From: Peronospora farinosa
Taxonomy: Eukaryota > Oomycota > Peronosporomycetes > Peronosporales > Peronosporaceae
Assembly (NCBI GenBank): GCA_947646735.1
Contig: CANTFK010000978.1
Span: 1-64,000, forward strand
Reading direction: 5' to 3'
Length of the DNA stretch: 64,000 nucleotides
Each line of letters opens with the position of its first letter. Within the stretch, counting starts at the first letter, position 1. The notes beneath the pieces were generated by a model. That model did not search any database. It was given only the letters and a program-made list of their open reading frames with translations, and was not told the DNA's origin. The position numbers and the translations under genes are program-made. Positions 54,885 to 64,000 of this stretch are shown here, in pieces.

Positions 54885-55576
54885 TCAATCGGAGCTTTTA
54901 TCGCTGGTAGCCGGGCCACCGAGCAGCCCCGCACATTGCCCTGGATCCTTCCTCTGGTCAAACAAACTCATGTGGTTCTTTCGCTCACGTCGCAGCAGTA
55001 CAACTGACACAGCTAGTAGCACTGCTATGACCGCCTGATATCCATAGAGAATCAACCACATCCGTCAGTCTTTATAGGATTGCATCTCTTTCACTGCAGT
55101 CATTTCAATACACTTCCTACCTCAAATTGTACCACTGCAAGACCCGGTCGTGCTACATCTGCAGGTAAACAAACTTTATATCGTGTCTGTCGTCCATGAC
55201 CTTCAGACTTGGCAAGTAGCTTAGAGTCATTAGGTAAAGGACATTCTAGTTCCTGTCGGAATCCTGTCTCACGACAATAGCTTTCATCCTTCTCAGCCTC
55301 TGTACATTCCATACAAATTCCCACTAATGAACAAGCTAGACCAGAGACCGGATCGTACACGCGATGGGGCGACACTAGCGCCTGATCACGACGTCGCAAT
55401 GGATTGGTCGAGTCCTGTGTCTGAGCAGCTGTAGAAGCAAATGAAGCACTTTCCTGACGCAAAGTACGTTTTAATGAGTCGTCTACGACATTGACTATGC
55501 CTTCTTTTCCTCGAACGGGCGTCCATATCGCAACGCAGAGCGCCAGTAGCATCGTAAATACCTTCTTCACCTTCAT
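54885..55576 (-). CDS. JTB-like single-pass membrane protein
   Basis: Exons 55576-55121 and 55034-54885 join in phase 0 across an 86 nt intron (GTAGGA ... GATATCAG), giving 201 residues. The ATG at 55576 gives a signal peptide (KVFTMLLALCVAIW). The lumenal part has the JTB cysteine pattern: C-x5-C-x2-C, then C-x2-TGF-x5-C and a later Cys. VQFE, directly followed by a transmembrane helix (AVIAVLLAVSVVLL) and RRERK, matches the JTB FEGAVV...RRQR end. Animal JTB is a membrane protein linked to mitochondria and cytokinesis; the function here is unknown. An RTLR word at residues 37-40 resembles an RxLR motif but is probably coincidental. Confidence 0.6.
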
Positions 55577-55849
55577 TGTTGTCGTTTGAAAATATTGTGA
55601 AAAACACTTTGTGTATAAGTAAAATTTGCAAAACCAATTAGGAAATATTACCTGATAACGGTGGTTTATAACCATGATTAAGTAAATTTTACGTTACTAC
55701 CGTTGTAAACACTAACATTATTATAGTAATTTTAACTAGTCACAAAAAAAATAGTCTGACATGGACCATTTCTACACAATGTACCACTTCTATCGGTACA
55801 TTTGGTGGATACTGTGAACATTAATATATGCTACAACAAGTTATACAAC

Positions 55850-57034
55850 ATGGCAGGGGTAGTCTTGGCGACAGCTGGCTACGACCATACTATACGCTTC
55901 TGGGAGGCAGCATCGGGTACATGTAATCGTACAGTCAAGTATCCAGACTCGGTAGGTTACTTCTCACTATCTTTTTGGCTTTCTACAGTAGGAAAATCTC
56001 TTAAAAACCTCTTGACTAAACCACATCCTTCTACAACTTATTTCACTCTATATTTTAATATTTTTTTTATCTAGCAAGTTAATTGTTTACAGATTACACC
56101 GGATAAAAAATATATTGCAGCAGCAGGTAACCCTCATATCCGTCTCTTCGAGATAAACAGCAATAATCCCAATCATGTGACGAGCTACGATGGCCACGCA
56201 AGCAACGTCACGTCGGTGGGCTTTCAACGTAATGGCAAATGGATGTACTCGTGCTCGGACGATGGGTGTGTTAAAATCTGGGACTTGAGAGCTCCTGGCT
56301 GTCAACGTAGCTACGATGCTGGCGTACCACTCAACTCGGTCGTGCTGCATCCGAATCAGGCGGAGCTACTTGTTGGAGATCAGAATGGATATATACGTGT
56401 CTATGACCTGACAGCTAATACTTTGGTGACCAAATTGGAACCACCAACTGGAGATACAGGAGAGAGCAGTATTCGCTCGGTGGACATTGTGCGTGACGGT
56501 AGTGCTTTGGTAGCAGCAAACAATCATGGCAAATGCTTTTTTTACCGTCCAAAACCCGAAGGTCACTATGACTTGCATGGTTCGATTCAAGCGCATAATG
56601 GCTATATTCTAAAGACAAGAATCAGCTCGAACGGCAAATTTCTAGCTACGTGCTCGTCCGACAAAACGGCCAAGGTCTGGAATCTTTCAGCAGTCATGGC
56701 TGCCTTGGCAAACGAAGTGCCGCCTGAAGCTGACATGCACGGCAATGGATCTATTAGTTCTCAGAAACAGATGGGGTCTTCCAGCATGAGCTCGACGCTG
56801 AGTCTGACAGCACCCTCTGTGCCAAGCAGCAGTGGACTTATTCATACGCTGCAGGGTCACCAGCGATGGGTTTGGGACTGCGCGTTCTCGGCAGTCTCGT
56901 CGTACTTGGTGACGTGCTCGTCGGACCAAAGCGCTCGACTTTGGGACTTGAGTCAAGGTGAGGCCATTCGCCAGTACAGCGGCCACCACAAGGCCGTCAT
57001 TTGTGTGGCACTAAATGATGCCGTCGCAGATTGA
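55850..57034 (+). CDS. LST8: LST8 (mLST8/GbetaL), TOR complex WD40 subunit
   Basis: Exons 55850-55951 and 56075-57034 (123 nt GT-AG intron, phase 0) give 353 residues of seven WD40 repeats. Diagnostic stretches: [55 protein letters not shown], and [20 protein letters not shown] with [13 protein letters not shown] at the end. LST8 binds the TOR kinase domain in TORC1 and TORC2. A Ser-rich insert of about 45 residues between the fifth and sixth repeats (56695-56840) makes it longer than the human protein (~326). Confidence 0.93.
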
Positions 57035-57148
57035 ACCAAGCAAATGGAAAAGTAGGACATTGGAGCAAAGAGATGTGTGCTAGAGGAGAAAAGGTCAAGT
57101 GAACTCCTGTCTCGGTGCTTGAAATGGTTACATTATAGTTGTGGAGAT

Positions 57149-57701
57149 CTACGTATAAGTCGTCTTGGTCATGATGGCGTAGAACTCGTCGGCATTTATC
57201 TCTCCATCCTGATCCGTATCAGCGCGCTCAATCATCTCCAACAGCTCGGCATCTGTCAATGTCTCTCCCAGTTCTTTAGCCACGCGTTTGAGCTTGTGCA
57301 GCGAGATTTTGCCCGTCTCGTCAACATCAAAGAGCTCAAATACCTTTTGAATATCTTCTCTCGAATCCTTGTCACTCTTTCAAATTGCATCCAATAGTTA
57401 CGTCTCACAAGAAGCCATCACAATTATCAAAATTACTAGCAAAACTGACCATTTTGGCGCTAATCAGATCCCGAAACTCCTCAAAATTAATAAATCCACT
57501 GTCGACGTCGTCAATGATCTGATTCTTGACGTTAAAACCTAGCGATTGCATGACCGCATGGAGTTCTTTCACGTCAATTCTGCCGCTACCGTCCGTATCA
57601 AAAAGACCAAAAGCCTCTCGAATCTCCACGACTTCTTCTTCACTCAGCTCTGGTCGCTCGTACGTCGTGGCATGACGTTTCTGCAACATGCGACGGGCCA
57701 T
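57149..57701 (-). CDS. Centrin (caltractin) EF-hand protein
   Basis: Exons 57701-57450 and 57376-57149 join in phase 0 across a 73 nt GT-AG intron, giving 159 residues. EF-hand 1 ([13 protein letters not shown]) and EF-hand 4 ([13 protein letters not shown]) are canonical. EF-hand 3 ([13 protein letters not shown]) matches centrin, followed by the hallmark [18 protein letters not shown]-hand 2 is shortened ([23 protein letters not shown]): its helix and loop lack about seven residues, so calcium binding there is doubtful. Centrins are basal-body and centrosome proteins. The start is the ATG at 57701; an in-frame GTG sits just upstream. Confidence 0.85.
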
Positions 57702-57916
57702 TCGCACCTACACTTGATGAAGTAACAATAACTCGCTTGTCTTTGTTGATGTACGTGTACTTCAGATCCTAAAGTACCACCATCACGTAATCACCAATCC
57801 TAATAATGCTAGTCATTGGTTGAAAGTACAACGTTAAAAAAAAAGATTTTCAACGAATCAGCAAATTTTTCTTTCTTTTTTATGCATTTTCTGTCTTTTC
57901 AGCACATATACGACCC

Positions 57917-59247
57917 ATGATGGAGACTCGTCCTGCTCTTCCGACGACCAAGCGGCCGGTGGCAGCAGTACGCGTAGGTTTCTCCAGTACACGAATGATG
58001 GAAGCGCAATGTACGTTTCAGAATGTGGTCAAACATGAGCTTCAGCTGTTGTTAGGGGACGGAATGAAGCGTGAAGAGGCCGTCAAGTTGTTGTTAAAAC
58101 GGATTGTAGCGAGCACGGAACCACCGGAAGCGACGGCTGTACGCAGTGTTATGCGACAATTTCAGATGAATTATGATGATGCAATGCGTGCTTTGATTGT
58201 CAAGCAAGAGCTTGGAAGATTGAAACGTCAGGGACTTGATTCGTTGGCAGCGATTGAAGAACTTACACGGAAAATGAAGAGTCGAGAAGAAGAAGAAGAA
58301 GAAGAAGAAGAAGAAGGAGAAGAAAAGGAGCTAAAATTGAGAGAAAAGAAGAAGAAGAAGAAGAAGAAGAAGAAGAAGAAGAAGAAAAGGAGCTTAAAAG
58401 TGAGAGAAAAGGTGGACAATTGAGGGAGGAGAGAGAAGAAGACAAGGATGTTGGTTTGAGTGAGGACAAGGAGAAGAAGAAAAAGTTGAAGCACGAGGTT
58501 GACAAAAAGACAGAGACGATGGGGATACCGGCAGCTGAGATGGCATCTCCGTTGTCGGAGAAGGATGGAAATGAAACGTCCTTGTCATTGTGTCAACGGA
58601 TTGGACAAGTGTCGATTTCATCGGGTAATACACTCGAGAAAGAAGTGGATGAACATGATGAGAAAGAAGTGGATGAACGTGATGAAGAAGTAGAAGTAAA
58701 TGAAGACGTAGATGGAGAAGAAAATGAGATGATTGGAGAACGACACAAGGCACGTATCAAGTCACCACTGAGAGTGCGAAGATCAGTAAGTAGTACTTTT
58801 ACGGATTTTACGCCCCAAACGCGCAAGCGTCGTGCAGCTTTTGGAATGAAGTACGAAACTGGCAGTAATAATTGTAACAACAACGGTGATCACAATGTGA
58901 AGCCACTGTGTCCGAATTTAAAGAAGCAGAAGTTGTGTCCTGCAGTAGGTGACGGGTTTCTGGAGATCGTCACACTCAAATCGAAGTCAGCATCGGCAAT
59001 TTCGTCGAAGAGTACATCAGGGGCGGGAATGTCTGGATCATCATCTAGTGGAGAAAAAAGTGGAGGACCTATGCGGAGCGACCACAGTACAAAGAGCTTA
59101 CTCAAGCGGCCACGAGCAAGCCCGACAGGAATGGCAGATAATGATGGGTCTCCCATTGCAGAAGAACTTCATGTATCTCACGTGCATCATCGACATCACA
59201 CCAACCATCATCATAGCAAGCGGCAGAAGAGCGGCAGTACCCATTAA
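57917..59247 (+). CDS. Charged nuclear-type protein with frame break in a GAA microsatellite
   Basis: The first frame (57917-58423, 168 residues) has an ordered helical part (FQNVVKHELQLLLGDGMKREEAVKLLLKRI, MNYDDAMRALIVKQELGRL), then poly-Glu and poly-Lys tracts. The second frame (open from about 58240, to 59247) continues with acidic and Ser/Lys-rich sequence (SPLRVRRSVSSTFTDFTPQTRKRRAAFGMKYETGS) and a His-rich end. The frames differ by one base and overlap throughout the GAA/AAG repeat at 58286-58390. An indel there, real or from assembly, would join them. No family recognised. Basic clusters suggest a nuclear protein. Confidence 0.55.
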
Positions 59248-59434
59248 ACGCGAGTTGTCTTTCGGATGTTGGAGTGACAGCAAGCAAAAGCATACGAGCC
59301 TAATTATTTCAGCTTCTTCTGTGCACATGTAGACAAGTGAGAAGATGAGAGTGAAGAAGAAATGGAGATATCTGACAACAACAACTCGTATCGGTGTGAT
59401 TGCAAACGGTCAGATGATTTCATTGTAAATACGT

Positions 59435-60472
59435 CTAATCCTGGAAATGACGTGTAGTGCTCGGACGTAGATCAATTCCGCGTTCGTGCAATGCTTGCAT
59501 CAATTGTATGAACTCAGCCACAGACACCTTGACTGCTCGATTAGACGCAAGTCCGCTTGCTTCCAGCGCGGCTTCTACACGTTTGGTAATCGCCTGGTGC
59601 TTGTCCTCCCCTTCAGCCGCTTGTAACAAATACTGCGATCTCGCCGTCTTTGCCAGCAGCAACGCTCTCAGTGTCTTATTCTTCCGTTCAAAGCACAATC
59701 TCAACAATGCATCAAACTTTTGAAAGAAAAGCTCGTCACTTGTGGGTAACACTGGCGTCAAAGCAGCACGTGGGACAAGTTTAATCACTCGCGAGTCTAC
59801 CTTTGGTGGAGGTAAAAAGTCTTGCCGTGATACTTTCAGAATGGACGTGACATCAGCGACCAATGCCGTATTGGCACTCAAGCGACTGTAATTTTTGTTT
59901 CCCGGTTGAGCAAGTAATCTCAATGCAAACTCTTCCTGAACCATGAGCACTGCACATTTGAAGCTTGTTGGATAACGATGGATGTAATTCGAGAGTCGAG
60001 ATACTACGAGTGACGACAATTGGTATGGAATATTGGCGACACAAGCATCAAACCTTCTCTCGTCTTTCTTGTCCATCACAAATTGAAATGCATCAAAGTC
60101 TGAATGCTCCACTACGAGACTTCCCGACTCGATCTCCGATGGAAAACGAAGCTTTAGTTGCTCGACCATACGAAGATCAAACTCAACAGCATGAACTCGT
60201 ACGCTTGGACTCACTTGAAGTAATGCTGATGTTAAATTGCCTGTTCCTGGACCAATCTCCAGCACATGGAGACAAGTGGACGAAATGGTCGGAAGCTCGG
60301 AAGCTGCGACGATTTGGTTCAAAATGTCATCGGATACGAGCAAATGCTGCCCTAATTTACGCTTCAGATGTGGTGTATCACGCAGACGAGAGACGTGGGT
60401 TGTTGATGACCAGCGACGAGAGAGAGAAGTCCATGTCACTGCTCGCGACATTCGCCGCAACGTTATCGACAT
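59435..60472 (-). CDS. Dim1/KsgA-type rRNA adenine dimethyltransferase, probably mitochondrial
   Basis: 345 residues from the ATG at 60472; an extra 50 upstream codons are open but overlap the neighbouring gene. Motifs: LGQHLL, the SAM-binding VLEIGPGTGNLTSALL, the catalytic NIPYQLSS (NxPYxxSS), then VQEEFALRLLAQPG and FLPPPKVDSRVI. The C-terminal FERKNKTLRALL is Dim1-like. The enzyme dimethylates two adjacent adenines near the small-subunit rRNA 3' end. The N-terminus (MSITLRRMSRAVTWTSLSRRWSSTTHVSRL) has the look of a mitochondrial presequence, so this is probably the organellar paralogue rather than nuclear Dim1 (inference). It starts 82 bp after the stop of the upstream methyltransferase gene. 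Confidence 0.85.
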   Translation of the reverse strand: MSITLRRMSRAVTWTSLSRRWSSTTHVSRLRDTPHLKRKLGQHLLVSDDILNQIVAASELPTISSTCLHVLEIGPGTGNLTSALLQVSPSVRVHAVEFDLRMVEQLKLRFPSEIESGSLVVEHSDFDAFQFVMDKKDERRFDACVANIPYQLSSLVVSRLSNYIHRYPTSFKCAVLMVQEEFALRLLAQPGNKNYSRLSANTALVADVTSILKVSRQDFLPPPKVDSRVIKLVPRAALTPVLPTSDELFFQKFDALLRLCFERKNKTLRALLLAKTARSQYLLQAAEGEDKHQAITKRVEAALEASGLASNRAVKVSVAEFIQLMQALHERGIDLRPSTTRHFQD

Positions 60473-60554
60473 GACTGGCTGAGACTTGTCGTACAGGTGG
60501 ACCACTTCTTGGTCGGACACTTTTTCCGATGGTCGGACACTTTTTTGTTGGTAT

Positions 60555-61895
60555 TTATTGGGTAGTTTTCTGGGTGCAAAAGTTCTGATGCTGACGTAGC
60601 GCACGTTCCTCATTAAAATCACGACTGCAACTCGAGCATATATGCTTCATTGGAGCTCGTGGTTGAAGTTTCTGCCAATGTGCGTCAAAATCTTTCATTG
60701 ATATGAAAGAATGCTCACATATCAAACAGGTCTTCGGCTCGCTCGTTATTCTTGTCGTAGTCGCACTTGGCACGTCCTTTACACGAACAGAAGAAGCTGC
60801 ACATGATTCACTTGTCGAATCGATAATCTGCCGCGTTTCAAACCAATCCGGTTTAATAAGTGGGTCCTTGCCGTGTTTGGCTAGCTCATGCTGTCTTTTG
60901 GCGTCCTCTTTCTTGAATGTACGGTCACAGAATTTGCAAAGAAGTACCTTCATCGATGCACTACCAGCTTCAAGCTCATGCACCATGTGAACGTGCGTCT
61001 TTAGACCCTGCACTGACTTGAAGCTTTTCTCACACTGGGTGCACGCAAACTCGAGCCACAGGTCCTTCTCAGCCTTCCGCTTCCGTGTCGTCGGTATCAT
61101 CTTTTCCTTGCCAGCTACCGACCACACTGCAGTACCCGTAGCAGATCTAGTATCCATATCATCCTCCTGTCGTCGGAAAATAAACAGTGTGCTAGTCTGC
61201 TTCATCTTCTCGCCATAAAGCGTAACCTGATGAAAAGACTTGCCATTTTGATGCCGTTTGCGTTCATACACGAGTCCAAATCGATCGTCATTGTCCACAT
61301 CGTCCACTTGTCGATACAGCGTCAATCCAGCACTTAGTGCACGCTGCACGGCTTGCCATCGTTCCGGTTGTCCCTCCGCTAGCGTCAATAAAATCCCACT
61401 GAGCTCCTTCTCCTTCTTCTTCTCTTCCTTCTTCTCCAAAACTTCCAACGCCGACGCATAAAAGTGTGATAACAAACTCTGATGTCGTCGAACATTCTCT
61501 TCTCCGCAATGCGGATGATTAAACACCACAGCGTCAAACCGAAGCTTCGGCTCTGCCCCAGCTGCCACGAGGGACTCGTGAATATTCGTCGCATCCACCC
61601 GATGCCAGACTGTAACGCCCATTTGGGTCAATTGAGCACAAATCCGTTTACTCTCGGGGTATTTACCAATTAATTCTTCATACGTATCATAAGACGTTGC
61701 TATTAATTGAATGTTTACTGGATCATTTCCTTGATTCCGCAACTGCTTCGCCAATGCCAATGAATACGAAAAATTACCATCACCAAGCGTAAGAATACGA
61801 TGTCTCGAGGTTAATGATAGCGACGACATTAATAAATGCTTTTTGTCTTTGGAAGACGACGATAAAAAAGGTCGAGTCTCCTCTGCGTGTGTCAT
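60555..61895 (-). CDS. Bmt5-type 25S rRNA uridine-N3-methyltransferase with four C-terminal zinc fingers
   Basis: 446 residues, one exon. Residues 30-230 form the Bmt5/DUF2431 fold: ILTLGDGNFSYSLALAKQL (SAM-binding GDGNFS signature), ATSYDTYEEL, VDATNI and FDAVVFNHPHCGEEN. Residues 285-446 hold C2H2-type fingers: CTQCEKSFKSVQGLKTHVHMVH, CKFCDRTFKKEDAKRQHELAKH, CLICEHSFISMKDFDAH (incomplete) and CSSCSRDFNEERALRQH. Yeast Bmt5 methylates 25S rRNA in the nucleolus. The fused fingers may bind rRNA or nucleic acid (inference). It lies in tandem with the Dim1-like gene. Confidence 0.82.
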   Translation of the reverse strand: MTHAEETRPFLSSSSKDKKHLLMSSLSLTSRHRILTLGDGNFSYSLALAKQLRNQGNDPVNIQLIATSYDTYEELIGKYPESKRICAQLTQMGVTVWHRVDATNIHESLVAAGAEPKLRFDAVVFNHPHCGEENVRRHQSLLSHFYASALEVLEKKEEKKKEKELSGILLTLAEGQPERWQAVQRALSAGLTLYRQVDDVDNDDRFGLVYERKRHQNGKSFHQVTLYGEKMKQTSTLFIFRRQEDDMDTRSATGTAVWSVAGKEKMIPTTRKRKAEKDLWLEFACTQCEKSFKSVQGLKTHVHMVHELEAGSASMKVLLCKFCDRTFKKEDAKRQHELAKHGKDPLIKPDWFETRQIIDSTSESCAASSVRVKDVPSATTTRITSEPKTCLICEHSFISMKDFDAHWQKLQPRAPMKHICSSCSRDFNEERALRQHQNFCTQKTTQ

Positions 61896-62139
61896 TTTGC
61901 AGTGAACGGTACTTCTTTTGTGTCATCAATTTGACAATTTTCGAAAAAAACATTTTGTTTTTTGGTAGAATGGTATTTTTCTGTCCTGACATAAGTGACC
62001 AGGTCGAGACGACCATGACCACGACAAAAAGATAATACTTCAAACTGTTGTCATTAAGGAGCTCGTGAGGTTACTACTAATACAAACTAATCTTGACTTG
62101 TGTATACTCTGAGAGTAAGCTAGCTAACTAGCTAGCTAG

Positions 62140-62898
62140 CTATGCCCGCATGGTCACCTCCTGAATCTTCTCGACCAATTTAATAGGTGCCGACATCCCA
62201 AGATAACGTACGACCATGGCAGGCATATTACCACCCAAGTCCATGTGGGCAACGACACTTATTTCACACATGTCGGGATTGGTTGGATGCGGCGTCAACA
62301 CGTAACCTGAGATATGGATGGTTGCACGAACATAACCTTTACGTTCAGGCACGTGCTCGACCGAGCGAGTGGCAATAAGAAAACGACCATTGGGTTCTTC
62401 ACGATATGTCGAGACCACGGAAAAGTCTCGAGCTGCTGTAAACATGACTGACTTTGCAGTCACACGACGTACTTCAGAGGCATCACTGAGCTTTTCCACA
62501 GTCTTTACTTCCTTTGTCATGTCGTCAAACTTGGGCACCATATCACAACGCATAAGAATAGCAGCAGCTTTAGAAGCACTGACGTCAAGTGTACCCGTCG
62601 TCTTCATCGTATACCACTCACTGCCAGCGACTTCACCACAGACAACCTGAATTCCTTTATTACATGGACCCTGGCGCCAGCCATTCGGTAAAACGTCGAC
62701 GCCATCGTAACGCTGTAGTAGCTTGTACATGCTGTCGTCTTCAAACGCTCGGATGTGTGCACGTACCAACGCGATCGGAGCCGGAATGGAAAACGTCAGC
62801 ACCGATTCAGTCTCGTCCACTGGCTTTTCTTGTGACGGTGCACTATGTTTCGTTTCTACGCGGCCGCGTGTGATTTCCACGGTACTTTCAAAAGTCAT
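62140..62898 (-). CDS. START-domain lipid-binding protein
   Basis: 252 residues, one exon. Residues about 45-250 resemble a START domain: WYTMKTTGTLDVSASKAAAILM, VKTVEKLSDASEVRRVTAKSVMF, RDFSVVSTYREEPNGRFLIATRSVEH, YVRATIHISGYVLTPHP, ISVVAHMDLGGNMPAMVVRYL. This order (RDF, the acidic/hydrophobic strand, then GG..P) is typical of StAR-related lipid-transfer proteins. No signal peptide or transmembrane helix is seen, so it is probably cytosolic. The ligand cannot be predicted. Confidence 0.8.
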   Translation of the reverse strand: MTFESTVEITRGRVETKHSAPSQEKPVDETESVLTFSIPAPIALVRAHIRAFEDDSMYKLLQRYDGVDVLPNGWRQGPCNKGIQVVCGEVAGSEWYTMKTTGTLDVSASKAAAILMRCDMVPKFDDMTKEVKTVEKLSDASEVRRVTAKSVMFTAARDFSVVSTYREEPNGRFLIATRSVEHVPERKGYVRATIHISGYVLTPHPTNPDMCEISVVAHMDLGGNMPAMVVRYLGMSAPIKLVEKIQEVTMRA

Positions 62899-64000
62899 TT
62901 TTCAAACGAATAGAAATTGTCACTTGTCTAGTTTGGCGCAAAATTAAGAATGACAGATCTGGGCGTTGGGTCAAGAAATGCGACCGTTAAATGTGCGATA
63001 CATCCAGAGAAACTTACCAAAAGGATTGTTCTATGCTGTTCGAGAGGACTGAAGCCATCTTGCTGCGACATGCTAGTGATTACGCTGTCTATGAATAAGT
63101 CGATGTTTTTCCCGAAAACCATCTGCTGGAGATAAAAAGGGTGTTGATTTCAGGTCGGCGGCGCTGTAAGAACGACATGGACGCGGCCCGAATGACGCTG
63201 ATACTGAGTGAAATGCTCTATGCAACCTTTTTATACGTGGAACACATGAAGATTAATTGAACGTGCTTTCAGCACAGCAGATTGCTACCGGCTTCATGGG
63301 AATTTGACCCATGAGACATGGACTTTTGTATAATATAGTCCGTAATAGCTCACTGATTACGCTCCTCGGCTCCGTCCTGTCTTCAGGCCGTCATCGAATA
63401 ACCTGTTCTAGAGCATAAGCGACTTATACTGAGACAAGTGACACCATTCGTATCGCCTAGTTGCACCACGAACATGGGCGTTGGCCATCGATATTGATTG
63501 CTACACATGTATAAAGCCGATCAAGGGGCGTAATCGAGCATGTTGTCATCATCCACTCGTTACTATTCAAGTCGGACAAAGTATGCAGCAGCTCAACATC
63601 CTGCTTGCTTGATGATTGCTCATGATGTTATCGTTGAAACCCACATGCCACAGCCACGGTAAGCAATCCACATCTGTTTAGTAGCATTCAATTTCTACCG
63701 GGTGATAGTTCTGTTCAAGTAGCCTTTAACAATAGCAAAAGATCCGAAAAACGACAACAATGTTTTCTGTAGCACGTAGATTAGAATGGAGGTTTTAGCA
63801 TAGCGTTCACTTCTTCGGTGATGGCAACTAGAGTTGACGTTTTGTCATTGTTGAAGTCACCTGTGCTTTGAGGTCCCATCGTTGAAGTCCTTCATCGTCT
63901 AGTATGTTTCCTGAATACAGTTTGTGTAGTATAATGAAGACGAACATTCTTTCATGATATCGATGTCTTTGATGACCAGAGTATTTGTATTCCTTATGAC
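62899..64000. other. Intergenic to window end, no gene seen
   Basis: Only short ORFs without recognisable motifs. It should contain the promoter of the START-domain gene on its left side. No repeats or RNA genes were recognised. A gene beginning outside the window cannot be excluded. Confidence 0.4.

Noticed and set aside
55100..55576. Secreted RxLR-type effector (signal peptide plus RTLR at residues 37-40)
   Set aside because: No EER motif follows. The conserved JTB-like cysteine pattern, the intron and the transmembrane tail point to a membrane housekeeping protein.
58228..58505. Poly-Phe/Ser ORFs on the minus strand
   Set aside because: Complement of the GAA/AAG microsatellite, not a gene.

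Overview
This looks like nuclear DNA of an oomycete, most likely a Phytophthora or downy-mildew relative. The evidence is eukaryotic genes with short GT-AG introns (about 60-120 nt), tightly packed housekeeping genes, and blocks of oomycete-type Ty3/gypsy and Helitron elements. A fragment of mitochondrial nad3 also sits in the nuclear sequence. No prokaryotic features, CRISPR arrays, rRNA or tRNA genes were recognised. Gene models with introns were derived by hand from splice-site and frame continuity.

Layout. (1) 1-6.8 kb: a badly decayed Ty3/gypsy element on the minus strand (gag, protease, RT, RNase H, integrase pieces), with an oppositely oriented fragment of the same family at the left edge. 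(2) 6.8-17.6 kb: a block of five good genes framed by two inverted copies of a ~750 bp repeat: a GOSR2/Membrin-type Golgi SNARE, a PRP4-type splicing kinase, mitochondrial biotin synthase, SURF2 and mitochondrial malate dehydrogenase. The framing repeat shares sequence with the biotin synthase-SURF2 junction inside the block. (3) 17.6-28.1 kb: LTR remnants, Helitron-like termini, a solo LTR and a decayed autonomous Helitron (Rep plus PIF1-like helicase). (4) 28.1-41.8 kb: a nearly intact 13.7 kb Ty3/gypsy element with almost identical 1.36 kb LTRs. (5) 41.8-43.4 kb: LTR debris and the nad3 NUMT. (6) 43.5-64 kb: a gene-rich segment: an NF-YB-like histone-fold protein, a large oomycete protein of unknown role, a RING/coiled-coil/PX protein, a CCDC137-like protein, a JTB-like membrane protein, LST8, centrin, a lysine/glutamate-rich protein with a broken frame, a Dim1-type rRNA dimethylase with a presequence, a Bmt5-type rRNA methyltransferase fused to zinc fingers, and a START-domain protein.

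The most unusual object is the 28.1-41.8 kb retroelement. Its gag and pol run on the minus strand. Pol has two RNase H domains, a gypsy-type one that has lost its first catalytic Asp and a second archaeal/plant-type one, and ends in a chromodomain. A large extra ORF runs on the opposite strand between pol and the 3' LTR. The palindromic tandem repeat in its LTRs and the coding repeat in that antisense ORF share the DNA core GCGATCTGGTAC. Related GATC-rich repeats recur in pol. Pol opens in the -1 frame only a few codons before the gag stop, next to GTTAAAC, which suggests programmed frameshifting.

Several ordinary genes cooperate loosely. SURF2, CCDC137-like and the Bmt5-like protein belong to nucleolar or ribosome-biogenesis families, the Dim1-like protein is probably the mitochondrial counterpart, and biotin synthase and malate dehydrogenase are mitochondrial enzymes.
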